A stretch of DNA of 64,000 nucleotides from DATAUD01 sp035511075. Its GTDB lineage: Bacteria; Verrucomicrobiota; Verrucomicrobiia; Limisphaerales; Palsa-1400. The notes under the pieces are model-generated. The model had not been told where the DNA came from, did not search any database, and saw only the letters and a list, made by a program, of their open reading frames with translations. Below are positions 20,152 through 28,876 of this stretch, in pieces. The translations under genes were made by a program, and so were the position numbers. The DNA is taken from NCBI GenBank assembly GCA_035511075.1, contig DATKFW010000137.1, forward strand, positions 28,749 to 92,748, given 5' to 3'. How positions within the stretch are numbered: the first letter of the stretch is position 1; each line of letters starts with the position of its first letter.

Positions 20152-20850
20152 TTAGTAGGATACAACGGCGTCAACAAAAGCTTTAACGACTGGCGGCAAT
20201 TCCCCGCGCAAGGCCGCGCGCTCAGGCTGGAAGAGAGTCCCAACGAAGAACGGATGCGCCGGCAATTCGGCCGCGCGCACGGCGCCTTCCCCGTCAAAGG
20301 CCGTAAATCGCAGGCCGCCCTTCTCCAGCGCCAGTCGGTATGTCGGATTAAGCCCAAAATTGCAGTGATACCGTTCTGTTGCTTGGTCCGCTCCGTATGC
20401 CGCACGCAGGCGGCTGCCGGAGGCCAATCGCACCGCGCCGGACTTCTCCACCAACGAGCACGCCAATCGTGTGACAACCAAAACTTGCGCGTTGGGAGCG
20501 GTTTCGGCGTGGTCGGCGCCGTCGAGTCCCGCGACGCGTCGCCCAAATTCGACCAGCGCATGTTGAAAGCCGCCGCAGGTGCCCAGAAACGGACGCCCAC
20601 TCTTGCGCGCCCAGCCGATCGCCTCCAGCACGCCGGCCATGTTCGCGTAAGGGGTGCCGGGCGCCACCCAGATTCCGGCGCAGTCGGCAAGGTCGTCCGC
20701 CGGCGCCCGCAAGTTCCGGGTTTCGATCCAGCGCCACACAATATCGCGCCCACCCGCCACCCGCGCCAATTCCAACGCTTTCGGAATCGCAAGATGCGCA
20801 GCCTTGTCGGGCGAATAGTCGCCAATCAATCCGACAACCAGTGAAGCCAT
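20152..20850 (-). CDS. Stand-alone class I glutamine amidotransferase, CTP-synthase C-terminal-like
   Basis: This is a 232-residue amidotransferase without the synthetase domain of CTP synthase. The nucleophile elbow is GTCGGFQHA with C92, and the catalytic His/Glu pair is in HPFFVGTLFQPE near the end. VGLIGDYSPDKAAHLAIPKA at the N-terminus is also CTP-synthase-like. Relatives are annotated as CTP synthase C-terminal region-related (seleno)proteins, some with selenocysteine where this one has cysteine. The amide acceptor is not known. It sits on the minus strand between the antitoxin and the divergent DUF2007-glcD pair. Confidence 0.82.
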   Translation of the reverse strand: MASLVVGLIGDYSPDKAAHLAIPKALELARVAGGRDIVWRWIETRNLRAPADDLADCAGIWVAPGTPYANMAGVLEAIGWARKSGRPFLGTCGGFQHALVEFGRRVAGLDGADHAETAPNAQVLVVTRLACSLVEKSGAVRLASGSRLRAAYGADQATERYHCNFGLNPTYRLALEKGGLRFTAFDGEGAVRAAELPAHPFFVGTLFQPERAALRGELPPVVKAFVDAVVSY

Positions 20851-20960
20851 TCAGCTTCAACAATGGCGCCCGCCTCTCAAGAAGTCAAAGGCCTCGCGGG
20901 TGCCGCTCAAAAGCGCCGCGAAAACTTGAGTTTTGCCGTTCCCGGCCTGATGTTGTGGGC

Positions 20961-21176
20961 ATGGACTTCGTCACTGTTTACACGGCGCTCAATCCGGCCG
21001 ATGCCGACCTGGTTCGGTCGCGATTGGAAGCCAATGATTTTTTAGTCAATATTAAGAATGAAATCGCCGCTCGCAGCATCGAAGGCTACGCCCTGGCCGC
21101 CGGCGGCCTTCTGGTGCAGGTCCCTGAAGATCAGGCTCAAAGTGCCCGCCAGTTGATTGAGTCCAAGGACCCTTGA
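20961..21176 (+). CDS. DUF2007 small protein (putative signal-transducing protein)
   Basis: This 71-residue protein from the ATG at 20961 reads VTVYTALNPADADLVRSRLE and ends VQVPEDQAQSARQLIE. This alternation of a ferredoxin-like strand and helix is characteristic of DUF2007, described only as a putative prokaryotic signal-transducing domain. Its stop overlaps the TTG of glcD (TTGA), so the two are coupled. An open frame extends upstream, but residues before M do not resemble the family. Confidence 0.75.
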   Translation: MDFVTVYTALNPADADLVRSRLEANDFLVNIKNEIAARSIEGYALAAGGLLVQVPEDQAQSARQLIESKDP

Positions 21177-22555
21177 GTTGCGTGAATTCCTCCCGCCTGC
21201 TCCTCCAACTCAAGAAGCTCCTTCCGACCGGTGTTCTCCAACTCGACCCGGCGGTACTGGAGAATCACTCCGGCGACAAGTGGTTCGCCCGCCATTTGCC
21301 GGACGCAGTCGCCCTGCCACGAAACACCGCTTCCGTCCAAAAAATCCTGCGCTTTGCCTCGGCCCATCGCATTCCGGTCACGGCGCGCGGCGCGGGCTTC
21401 GGATACGTCGGTGGTTGTGTGCCGGAACGCGGCGGAATTGTCCTTTCAATGGAACGGATGAACCGGATCAAGGAGATTAACGCGGGCGATTTCGTCGCCG
21501 TCGCCGAACCGGGAGTCATCCTGAAAACGTTGCAGGACGCGGTGGAACGGCAGGCATTGTATTATCCGCCGGACCCGGCCAGCCGGGCGGATTGCAGCCT
21601 GGGCGGAACCGTGGCCACCAACGCCGGCGGCCCGCGCTGCCTGAAGTACGGGGTGACAAGAGACTACATTCTCGGCGTTGAGGTCGTGCTGGCGGACGGC
21701 GCCGTCGTCACCCTGGGCGGACGCACTCACAAGAACAAGACCGGGTTCGACTTGACACGATTGATGGTCGGCTCCGAAGGCTTGCTCGCCGTGGTGACCG
21801 AAGTGACTGTCAAACTCATTCCGCTGCCGCCGTTTCGCGCGCTGCTGGCCGCGGGCTTCGATTCCATGAAAGCAGCCGCGCGCGTCATTCGGGCGATTTT
21901 TCAGAACGGATTTCTTCCCAGCGCCGTGGAGGTGGCCGACCAATTCACACTGGAGGCCGCCCGGAAGCGGACCGGCAGCGACCGCCTCCAGGGATCACGC
22001 GCGTTGGTCATGGTCGAGGTAGATGGCCAGGAGCAGTCCGTGCGCGGAGAGGCCGGAGCATTGGAAAAGCTGGCCCGGTCGCACAAGCCGGTTTTTATGC
22101 AACGGGCTTATGGGAGCGAGGATTGCGAGAAACTCTGGCTCCTGCGCAGGGAATTTTCGTTCGCACTGCGCGACACCGGACTGGTGAAATTAAACGAGGA
22201 CATCGCCGTGCCGCGCAGCCGGCTGGAGGACCTGTTTGCGTTCACGGCGGGGCTTCAGAAAAAGTTTGCCCTGCCCATCGCCTGTTTCGGACACGCCGGC
22301 GACGGCAACATTCACGTCAACGTCATGTATGACGCCAAGTGGCCGGGAGTCAAGCAGCGTACGCGCGGGGCCCTCGATGAGTTGTTCCGCCAGGTCCTGG
22401 CCTGGGACGGCGTCATCACCGGAGAACACGGCATCGGATTGGCCAAGAAGAGATGGTGGCCACTTGCCGCGGGGCCGGAGCTGCGTGAGTTGCACCGAAA
22501 AATAAAATACAGCCTGGATCCAAAGGGAATATTGAATCCAGGCAAGTTCGTGTGA
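21173..22555 (+). CDS. glcD: FAD-linked oxidase, glycolate oxidase GlcD / D-lactate dehydrogenase type
   Basis: This 460-residue flavoprotein oxidises a 2-hydroxy acid. The N-terminal FAD_binding_4 domain has PRNTASVQKILRFASAHRIP, ARGAGFGYVGGCV and the CSLGGTVATNAGGPRCLKYG loop. The C-terminal FAD-oxidase domain has CFGHAGDGNIHVNVMYD and the closing ITGEHGIGLAKKRW. The family includes GlcD, D-lactate and D-2-hydroxyglutarate dehydrogenases, and the exact substrate cannot be told from sequence. The TTG start overlaps the upstream stop. No glcE or glcF follows, so partner subunits are missing locally. Confidence 0.88.
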   Translation: MSCVNSSRLLLQLKKLLPTGVLQLDPAVLENHSGDKWFARHLPDAVALPRNTASVQKILRFASAHRIPVTARGAGFGYVGGCVPERGGIVLSMERMNRIKEINAGDFVAVAEPGVILKTLQDAVERQALYYPPDPASRADCSLGGTVATNAGGPRCLKYGVTRDYILGVEVVLADGAVVTLGGRTHKNKTGFDLTRLMVGSEGLLAVVTEVTVKLIPLPPFRALLAAGFDSMKAAARVIRAIFQNGFLPSAVEVADQFTLEAARKRTGSDRLQGSRALVMVEVDGQEQSVRGEAGALEKLARSHKPVFMQRAYGSEDCEKLWLLRREFSFALRDTGLVKLNEDIAVPRSRLEDLFAFTAGLQKKFALPIACFGHAGDGNIHVNVMYDAKWPGVKQRTRGALDELFRQVLAWDGVITGEHGIGLAKKRWWPLAAGPELRELHRKIKYSLDPKGILNPGKFV

Positions 22556-22618
22556 AATACCGCCGCTTCGCCCGCTCCGCCGCGGACGTCCAATAGAGGG
22601 ACAGCCAGGAAGTTGCGG

Positions 22619-23002
22619 CTACGAGCGATAACCGCCGCGCCGTTCTCCGCCGCCGCCGCCGCCGCCACCACCACGGTAGCCGCCGCCACCGCCACCTCCA
22701 CCGCCGCCACCACGGTAGCCGCCGCCGCCACCACCACCGCCCGGAGGACGATCTTCACGGGGACGCGCTTCATTGACCGTGAGAGGACGCCCCTGGAAGT
22801 CTTTTGAATGGAACATCTGAATGGCTTTTTCCGCGTCTTCCTTCGAGGCCATCTCGATGAAGGCAAAGCCGCGTGAGCGACCGGTCATGCGGTCTTGCAT
22901 TATATTGACAGAGACTACCACTCCGGCTTGCGCGAAATGATCCTGCAAGTCGTTTTCAGTCGCTGTAAAGGTAAGGTTGCCGACGAATAGTTTTGCTGAC
23001 AT
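22619..23002 (-). CDS. Glycine-rich RRM RNA-binding protein
   Basis: This 127-residue protein has one RNA-recognition motif (about 1-80) with RNP2 LFVGNLTF and RNP1 RGFAFIEM, followed by a tail of Gly, Arg and Tyr repeats (GGGGYRGGGG) from about 90 on. It resembles cyanobacterial Rbp and plant glycine-rich proteins, usually linked to cold or stress RNA handling. The tail is encoded by a low-complexity GCC/ACC-rich stretch at about 22640-22745, prone to length change. The gene is convergent with glcD and stands 144 bp downstream of rsmI on the same strand. Confidence 0.9.
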   Translation of the reverse strand: MSAKLFVGNLTFTATENDLQDHFAQAGVVVSVNIMQDRMTGRSRGFAFIEMASKEDAEKAIQMFHSKDFQGRPLTVNEARPREDRPPGGGGGGGGYRGGGGGGGGGGGYRGGGGGGGGGERRGGYRS

Positions 23003-23146
23003 ATACTTTGCTGTTAGCCCATTTTTCTTGCCCGGTTCCCGACAAGGGCCTTTTTTTAACCGTGCTTTTCCGCTCTGGGATTAAGCTGAATACGCGAACA
23101 TTAAAGAAACTTTTATTGAAAGTAAACAAAAAATTTCAACGAAGAA

Positions 23147-23851
23147 TTATTCCGGTTCCGGCCCCACCAAAACCACGAATTCCCCCCGGACGGCGCGCGT
23201 TTGCGTTTCCTCCAATAGTTGACTGGCAAGGCCCGTCCGAAATTCCTCGAACTTTTTGGTTAACTCGCGGGCCAGCAACGTTTTGCGGGCTGGATATAAA
23301 TCTGTCAATTCCTCCAACAACTTGACAATCCGATATGGCGATTCGTAGAAGACCAGGGTTCCGGGAACCGTCCGCAACCGCTCCAGTTGGCGCCGGCGCT
23401 GTCCGCTTTTGTGGGGCAGGAAACCGACAAAATGGAACTCGTCGGCGGGAAATCCGCTGGCCGTCAGCGCCGCCACCAGGGCGCACGGACCCGGCACCGG
23501 CTCCACCCGCAATCCCGCCGCGCGCGCCGCGCTGACCACGCGCTGGCCCGGATCGCTGATGCCCGGACTGCCCGCGTCGGTCACCAACGCTACCTTTTCC
23601 CCGCGTCGCAATCGCTCCAGAATCTCCTCGCTTCGGCGGGCCTCGTTGAATTCAAAGTAACTCAGCAGCGGTTTGGAAATGCCGAAGTGCTTCAAGAGTC
23701 GTCCGGAATGCCGCGTGTCTTCCGCGGCCACCACGTCACATTCCGCAAGCACCCGCAAGGCGCGCAACGTAATGTCCTCCAAATTTCCAATGGGCGTGGC
23801 CACCAGGTAAAGCGTACCCGGCGTCAACGGAGGCAACGGCGTCTGGCTCAT
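23147..23851 (-). CDS. rsmI: 16S rRNA (cytidine1402-2'-O)-methyltransferase
   Basis: RsmI methylates the ribose of C1402 in the decoding centre. The 234-residue protein starts at the ATG at 23851, giving LYLVATPIGNLEDITLRALR, the invariable N-terminus. Other family stretches are AAEDTRHSGRLL, TDAGSPGISDPG, FHFVGFLPHKSGQRRR and FYESPYRI. It is a tetrapyrrole-methylase-fold protein. Length is a little shorter than E. coli RsmI (286), with the last part reduced. It is divergent from the phosphofructokinase gene. Confidence 0.94.
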   Translation of the reverse strand: MSQTPLPPLTPGTLYLVATPIGNLEDITLRALRVLAECDVVAAEDTRHSGRLLKHFGISKPLLSYFEFNEARRSEEILERLRRGEKVALVTDAGSPGISDPGQRVVSAARAAGLRVEPVPGPCALVAALTASGFPADEFHFVGFLPHKSGQRRRQLERLRTVPGTLVFYESPYRIVKLLEELTDLYPARKTLLARELTKKFEEFRTGLASQLLEETQTRAVRGEFVVLVGPEPE

Positions 23852-23994
23852 TTGAGTCAACCCCACCATCGTCCCGCAACGGCGCGTGGAATTCAAGCGC
23901 TCCCGAGGGGTTGCGCGGCTGGCGGCGGCGGCCAACGCGTCCCGGTTTATCCTTTACCCGGCAACCGGTCATTGTTAATTGTTTTTCCAGTTGT

Positions 23995-25266
23995 ATGTCA
24001 GAATTAATTGGAAATCTTTTGGTTGCGCAATCAGGTGGGCCGACGGCCGTCATTAATGCCAGTGTGGCGGGCGTCGTCCAGGAAGCCCAGAAACATCCGT
24101 GCATCACGAACATCTACGGGGGCCTCAACGGCATCCAGGGCATCTTGAACGATCAGTTGATTGATCTTAATCAGGAGCACTCCAATACGATCGAAGCGCT
24201 CAAGCACACTCCGGCCGCGGCTCTCGGCACCTGCCGTTACAAGCTCGACTTCAAGAAGAATCCACAACGGGCTGCCCGCGACATGGACCGCCTCTTCGAG
24301 GTTTTCCAGGCCCATCAAATCCACTATTTCCTTTACGCCGGCGGCAACGATTCCCAGGACACCGCCGACAAGATTCATCAGGAGGCCATGAAGCGCGGTT
24401 ACGAAATGCGCGTTATCGGCGTGCCCAAGACCATTGACAACGATCTTCCGCACACCGACCACTGCCCCGGCTTTGGCTCCGTTGCCAAGTACAACGCCTG
24501 CACCGTCATGGAAATCGCCGCCGATGTCAGCAGCATGGCCACCGGCGACGGTTCCTGCTGCATTGTCGAAGTCATGGGACGCAGCGCCGGATGGATTGCC
24601 GCAAGCTCGGTTTTGGCCAAGCGCGAGCCTGACGGAGCGCCCCATATTATCCTGCTGCCTGAAATTCCATTCGACGAGGCTGCATTCCTGGCTAAAGTCA
24701 AAGCGACTGTCGACAGACTTCGCTTCTGCATCGTCGTGGTCGGCGAAGGGTTGAAAAACGCCGACGGTACGGAATACAGCGCGGACAAAACGCGCCTGGA
24801 CGCTTTCGGGCACCCGGTCCTTTCGGGCGCCGCGGAACGCCTGACCGAGGTGGTCTTCGGCAAGCTCAACACCAAGACCCGCTCGGTCAAGCTCGGCTAC
24901 GCCCAGCGTTGCGCCGCCCATTATGCCAGCGCCACGGACGCCGCAGAAGCCGTCGCTTGTGGCGAAACCGCAGTCCGGGCGGCCGTCGCTGGCAAGAGCG
25001 GCTTCATGGTCAAACTGGTCCGCACGCCCGGCGAAACCTATGGCTCCAAGACTGACCTGCACCCGTTAAGCGAGATTGCCAACGTGGTAAATGTGGTCCC
25101 GCGCGATTGGCTGAGCGACGACGGGTTCATGCCAAACAAGAAATTCATCCAATATGCCCGGCCTTTGATTGAGGGCCAGGTCAACGTCCCCACTGAGAAT
25201 GGGCTTCCCAAGTTCGCCGTTCTGGCCAGGAAACCCGTCAAACAGCTCCTGCCGCCTCGATGTTAA
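23995..25266 (+). CDS. pfp: Pyrophosphate-dependent-type 6-phosphofructokinase
   Basis: This enzyme phosphorylates fructose 6-phosphate. The 423-residue protein has LLVAQSGGPTAVINASVAG at the N-terminus, the GGNDSQDTADKI segment where ATP-PFK has GGDGS, and PKTIDNDLPHTDHCPGFGS. An aspartate after GGN and the lysine of PKTIDND are the known markers of PPi- rather than ATP-dependence. Such enzymes work reversibly in glycolysis and gluconeogenesis. The ATG at 23995 is preferred because everything before it lies in rsmI's upstream region. Substrate choice is an inference from the motifs. Confidence 0.85.
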   Translation: MSELIGNLLVAQSGGPTAVINASVAGVVQEAQKHPCITNIYGGLNGIQGILNDQLIDLNQEHSNTIEALKHTPAAALGTCRYKLDFKKNPQRAARDMDRLFEVFQAHQIHYFLYAGGNDSQDTADKIHQEAMKRGYEMRVIGVPKTIDNDLPHTDHCPGFGSVAKYNACTVMEIAADVSSMATGDGSCCIVEVMGRSAGWIAASSVLAKREPDGAPHIILLPEIPFDEAAFLAKVKATVDRLRFCIVVVGEGLKNADGTEYSADKTRLDAFGHPVLSGAAERLTEVVFGKLNTKTRSVKLGYAQRCAAHYASATDAAEAVACGETAVRAAVAGKSGFMVKLVRTPGETYGSKTDLHPLSEIANVVNVVPRDWLSDDGFMPNKKFIQYARPLIEGQVNVPTENGLPKFAVLARKPVKQLLPPRC

Positions 25267-25542
25267 TTCATGGCGGCGAGGCGGTTGCGTCATCCTTTCT
25301 GGCGGTCGTTCGAGCCGGGGGGCTTTCAGGCAAGCGCAGGCGGTTTGCGGTTCGAGAATGATGGGGTGTCGGGTCGCGCTTCGGTTTCCTGGAGCAAGAT
25401 TGAGCTTTCTGCCGGCTAGATTGTCAAAATCGAATGCTGGACACCGTTGGAATGTTATGGTAAGCATTCGGCCCGTTCCCAAAGAACGGCTCCGGGACTG
25501 GACTATTTGTCCGGCGACTCAACAAACTAAAGAACGATTGAA

Positions 25543-26487
25543 ATGAAAGTTATATTAAACACGCTTTTGATAATGACGTTGATGGCACTGAGCGCCACCG
25601 CGCAACCGAGCACCCCGCCCCCGTCCCCGCCTCGTCCCGGGCCGGCCATGCCGCCGGGACTTGTGCGTCCACCAGGACCCAAGGAGCCTGCCCCCGAAAT
25701 GCCCGATAAGGACACGCTCAGTTACTTTATTGGAATGAGCGTTGGTACCAGCATCAAGAAGCAGGAATTGACGGTGGACGTCGATACCATAGCGGCAGCA
25801 ATCAAGGATGTCCTTTCCGGCCGCCAGACCCGTTTTAGCGAAGCGGAATTCACCAAAATTCAGCGGCAATTGGGGGGCGCGCTTCGTGCCAAGATGATGG
25901 CGCAGCGCCAGGTCGAGCAGGCAAAGATGGAAAAAGAAGGCGCTGAAAACAAGGCCAAAGGCGATGCCTTCCTGGCCACGAATGCCACCCAGCCGGGCGT
26001 CAAGACCCTTTCCGACGGCATTCAATACAAAGTCATCACCGACGGAACCGGCCCAATTCCAGGACCTCATGACACCGTGACCGTAAGCTACAAGGGATCG
26101 CTCATTGATGGGACGGTTTTTGATCAAAACGAAAAGTTTACCACGCCGGTAACTGGACGGACAATCAAAGGTTGGTCGGCGGTTCTCCAGCAAATGAAAG
26201 TCGGTTCCAAATGGCAGGTCTTTATCCCTCCTGCCGTGGGCTACGGTCCGCGTGGCTTTCCGCCCAAGATCGGTCCGGACACCACCCTGATTTTCGATAT
26301 GGAATTGCTCTCCGATTCGCCTCCGGCCATCGCCTCGGCCTCGCCACCTTCGAGCCACGTGCCTCCCAGCCCGTCTTCCAGCACGCCGGTGGTCAGCGGA
26401 CAAATCATCAAGGTTCCCTCGGCTGACGAATTGAAAAAGGGCGCCAAGATCGAAGTGATCACCAACGTGCCGGCCAGCGGCCAGTAA
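25543..26487 (+). CDS. Secreted FKBP-type peptidyl-prolyl cis-trans isomerase
   Basis: This 314-residue exported isomerase has a signal peptide (MKVILNTLLIMTLMALSATA) and a Pro-rich spacer (about 22-55). A helical FkpA/Mip-like N-terminal part follows (DKDTLSYFIGMSVG to about 130), then a FKBP domain (about 150-255) with VTVSYKGSLIDGTVFD, GWSAVLQQMKVGSKWQVFIP and VGYGPRGFPPKIGPD. A Ser/Pro-rich tail ends the protein. It probably assists folding in the periplasm. The 275 bp upstream contain no recognisable gene and probably the promoter. Confidence 0.92.
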   Translation: MKVILNTLLIMTLMALSATAQPSTPPPSPPRPGPAMPPGLVRPPGPKEPAPEMPDKDTLSYFIGMSVGTSIKKQELTVDVDTIAAAIKDVLSGRQTRFSEAEFTKIQRQLGGALRAKMMAQRQVEQAKMEKEGAENKAKGDAFLATNATQPGVKTLSDGIQYKVITDGTGPIPGPHDTVTVSYKGSLIDGTVFDQNEKFTTPVTGRTIKGWSAVLQQMKVGSKWQVFIPPAVGYGPRGFPPKIGPDTTLIFDMELLSDSPPAIASASPPSSHVPPSPSSSTPVVSGQIIKVPSADELKKGAKIEVITNVPASGQ

Positions 26488-26499
26488 CGTTTTCGCTGT

Positions 26500-26522
26500 C
26501 GCGCCGTCTTGAAGCCGGCGCG
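26500..26522. terminator. Hairpin between convergent genes
   Basis: A perfect 7-bp stem (CGCGCCG at 26500-26506, CGGCGCG at 26516-26522) encloses a 9-base loop in the 53 bp between the ends of the FKBP gene and hisC. There is no clear T-run on either side, so it may be a bidirectional terminator of weak type or a chance GC palindrome. Confidence 0.4.
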
Positions 26523-26540
26523 GCGGCGGGCTATTCGGGC

Positions 26541-27626
26541 TTACATTTGTGCAATCTGGCCTGCGGCCTTGAGCAACGCGCGGGCTTGCGCATCGGTGCC
26601 GACGGTGATCCGTAGGAAATCCCGCGTTTCCGGCGCGCGGAACCAACGCACCAGGATTCGCTTCTTCCGAAGTTCTCCCAGCCATGCTTCCGCCGAGATT
26701 TTCGGCGGACGGACGAATATGAAGTTGGTCTGGCTGGGAAGGACCCCGAAACCCAGCGCCCTCAAGGCTTCTGATAACCGCTCGCGCGTCGAAATGATGC
26801 GCTGGAAATTCCTCCTGTAATACGGCAGGTCCGCCAACGTGGCCAACGCGGCGATCTGGCCAAGCCCGTTGACGCTGTAGCTGTCCCGCAGCTTGCGCAG
26901 CGCGGCGATCAGTTCGGCGTTGCCAACGAAATATCCCACGCGCTGAAAACAGAGTGAATATGCCTTCGAGAACGTGCGGCTGACAATGACGTGCGGATAT
27001 TTCAGCGCGAGGGCTAGGGCGTTCTCCCGCGCAAAATCGACATAAGCCTCGTCCAAGATCACTACGCCATCCTGCGCGCGGCAAAGCTCCTCCAGTTCCG
27101 CCATGCTGTAGCCGCGGCCGCTCGGAGCATTAGGTGTGGTGATAAAAGTCAGCGGCGCTGAAAAGTCCCACGCGCCGTTTCTCCGAAGGTCCGGCGTTGG
27201 CGGGAGGCCAAATTCCTTGGCCAACGCAACGGCATTGCCGCGCGCGCCGTGGATTGCCGCCAGCACAGGGTAGAGTGAATAGCTTGGATTGAAAAACTGC
27301 ACCGTTTGCCCAGGCTCGACGAAAGCGCGCGTCGCCACGGCCAGCAATTCATCGGAACCGTTGCCAACGATGATGTTGTCCGGCGCGCAACCGTGGAGCT
27401 TCGCCAATTTGGCGCGCAGGGTGTCGGCGCCGGGGTTCGGGTAAAGGCGCAAGCGGCCATCCACCGCCCGCTTGATCGCGGCCAGGACCTTCGGCGAGGG
27501 CGGATAGGGATTCTCGTTGGTGTTGAGCTTGGTGAGACCCGTGATCCGGGGCTGCTCGCCTGGAACGTAAGCGCTCAAATCCCTTACCAGCGGTCGAATG
27601 AGCGATTTGCCTTTGGTGGAAGTCAT
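26541..27626 (-). CDS. hisC: Histidinol-phosphate aminotransferase
   Basis: This PLP enzyme of histidine synthesis converts imidazole-acetol phosphate to histidinol phosphate. The 361-residue product has KLNTNENPYPPSPKV at the N-terminus, VGNGSDELL, DEAYVDFA, the PLP lysine in SRTFSKAYSL and RITVGTDAQA at the end. The ATG at 27626 is chosen; a GTG at 27641 overlapping the upstream stop would add five residues. It follows the VWA gene closely on the same strand. No other his genes are nearby. Confidence 0.92.
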   Translation of the reverse strand: MTSTKGKSLIRPLVRDLSAYVPGEQPRITGLTKLNTNENPYPPSPKVLAAIKRAVDGRLRLYPNPGADTLRAKLAKLHGCAPDNIIVGNGSDELLAVATRAFVEPGQTVQFFNPSYSLYPVLAAIHGARGNAVALAKEFGLPPTPDLRRNGAWDFSAPLTFITTPNAPSGRGYSMAELEELCRAQDGVVILDEAYVDFARENALALALKYPHVIVSRTFSKAYSLCFQRVGYFVGNAELIAALRKLRDSYSVNGLGQIAALATLADLPYYRRNFQRIISTRERLSEALRALGFGVLPSQTNFIFVRPPKISAEAWLGELRKKRILVRWFRAPETRDFLRITVGTDAQARALLKAAGQIAQM

Positions 27627-27637
27627 GCCGCGTGAGG

Positions 27638-28867
27638 TCACCGCCCGCGGTCAATCGACTGGGAAATCAGGCTCGGCGCCGCGTCGCCCCGCAGGCGACG
27701 GACTACTAAAACGACCAACACCACCGCGATTGTCAATAACGAAAATGCGATGATAAACAACGCGACCTCATGGCCCGTGGAAGTGACCGCCGGCCTCACA
27801 GGCGCGGGCGCGGGCGCGAATGTCGGAAGCGGAGCGGGCGGCGGTGCGGTCTTCGGAGGAGCCGACGGGGGAACCGGCGTCGGCTCCGGTTGAGCCGTGA
27901 CCGAAGCGGGTTCTGGCACCGCTGGTTCTGGCTTTGGCGCTGGCGGAGGAGGATTGCTGGCAGTTGGCTCGACGGCCACGGGCGCGGGGATCGCCGACGC
28001 CGGCGCCGGCGTGGGCGGCGATGGCTGCGTCCCGGCCATGACAACATTGCTCGGGGCCGGCGATGGGTTGTCGGCCGCAGAATCCGTTCCCGGAATCGTG
28101 CGAGTGATACTGTTGGTGCCGGACATGATAATCTGGATCCTGCGTGGCGGCGGTGTTGGTTCCGCCGGGGGAGCACTGGTCGGCGGCGCAGCGGCGACGG
28201 CCTCGACGGGCGTCGCATTGGTTTCGGGCGGCGGCACCGGGTAGGCCGTGTGAGGAACCGTTATCGAACCCGGATAATTGATGGAGTAATCGAACACCTG
28301 GGTGTGGCGCGCCGCCAGAATGGTGACCATTGGCATGTGCGCGGCGCGAAACGACCGCTCGTACTTCTTTTGCAAATCATTGATGTCACCGTCGAACTCC
28401 GTTCCGCGAATCGTCTCGGTGCCGTCATAGATCAAAATCACTGTCAGCCTCTCCGATTGCTCAATGACGCGCCCGATCGCCGTCAGTATCTTGTCCAGGT
28501 GCGCGCGATGTTCGTAGTGTTGGTGCCGCATGTACCTAAGCACGTCGCGGGTGATTTCGTCCTTTTTCTCTGGCGACCATACCTGCATCGGAAAGTTCGC
28601 ATGGAGATCCTCGTCGTAAGTCCAGACCCCAATGGTGTCCCCCTCGCGAAATTCGCCGTGCATGTCGGATCTGAGAAGTTCGCCGATCGCCTCTTCGATG
28701 CCGTTGGTGCGGGACCTCATGGAAGAGGATGTGTCAATTACGAACAAGAAGCGGTTGTCCATCGGCCTGGTTCTTTGGGGCGCGTCATCCGCCCGGCAAA
28801 GCGCGGCGGCCAGCAGAATCGTTAAGGAGACGGCGAATCGGAATGTGGCTTTGGCAAATCTATTCAT
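27638..28867 (-). CDS. Exported VWA-domain protein with Pro-rich stalk and C-terminal anchor
   Basis: This 409-residue protein has a signal peptide (about 1-26) and a von Willebrand A domain (about 38-210). The MIDAS motif D45-T-S-S-S is in place and a later acidic segment is VILIYDGTETIRG. A low-complexity Pro/Ala/Thr stalk spans about 215-355, and a C-terminal helix (ALFIIAFSLLTIAVVLVVLVV) is followed by basic residues. This layout places the VWA domain outside the membrane. The binding partner is unknown. It sits between a NYN nuclease gene and hisC with small gaps; there is no MoxR ATPase, so it is not a standard MoxR/VWA unit. Confidence 0.8.
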   Translation of the reverse strand: MNRFAKATFRFAVSLTILLAAALCRADDAPQRTRPMDNRFLFVIDTSSSMRSRTNGIEEAIGELLRSDMHGEFREGDTIGVWTYDEDLHANFPMQVWSPEKKDEITRDVLRYMRHQHYEHRAHLDKILTAIGRVIEQSERLTVILIYDGTETIRGTEFDGDINDLQKKYERSFRAAHMPMVTILAARHTQVFDYSINYPGSITVPHTAYPVPPPETNATPVEAVAAAPPTSAPPAEPTPPPRRIQIIMSGTNSITRTIPGTDSAADNPSPAPSNVVMAGTQPSPPTPAPASAIPAPVAVEPTASNPPPPAPKPEPAVPEPASVTAQPEPTPVPPSAPPKTAPPPAPLPTFAPAPAPVRPAVTSTGHEVALFIIAFSLLTIAVVLVVLVVRRLRGDAAPSLISQSIDRGR

Positions 28868-28876
28868 GGGTCCAAG

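Noticed and set aside
22640..22745. GCC/ACC-rich low-complexity stretch considered as a tandem repeat locus.
   Set aside because: It encodes the Gly-rich tail of the RRM protein and needs no separate explanation.
23025..23055. GGGCC followed by seven T on the plus strand as a Rho-independent terminator.
   Set aside because: No plus-strand gene ends here (glcD ends at 22555) and the stem is weak; it is more likely part of the upstream region of the RRM gene.
25555..27084. A 509-residue minus-strand frame spanning the FKBP gene and part of hisC.
   Set aside because: It overlaps hisC in another frame and includes the antisense of the FKBP gene; no family wording.
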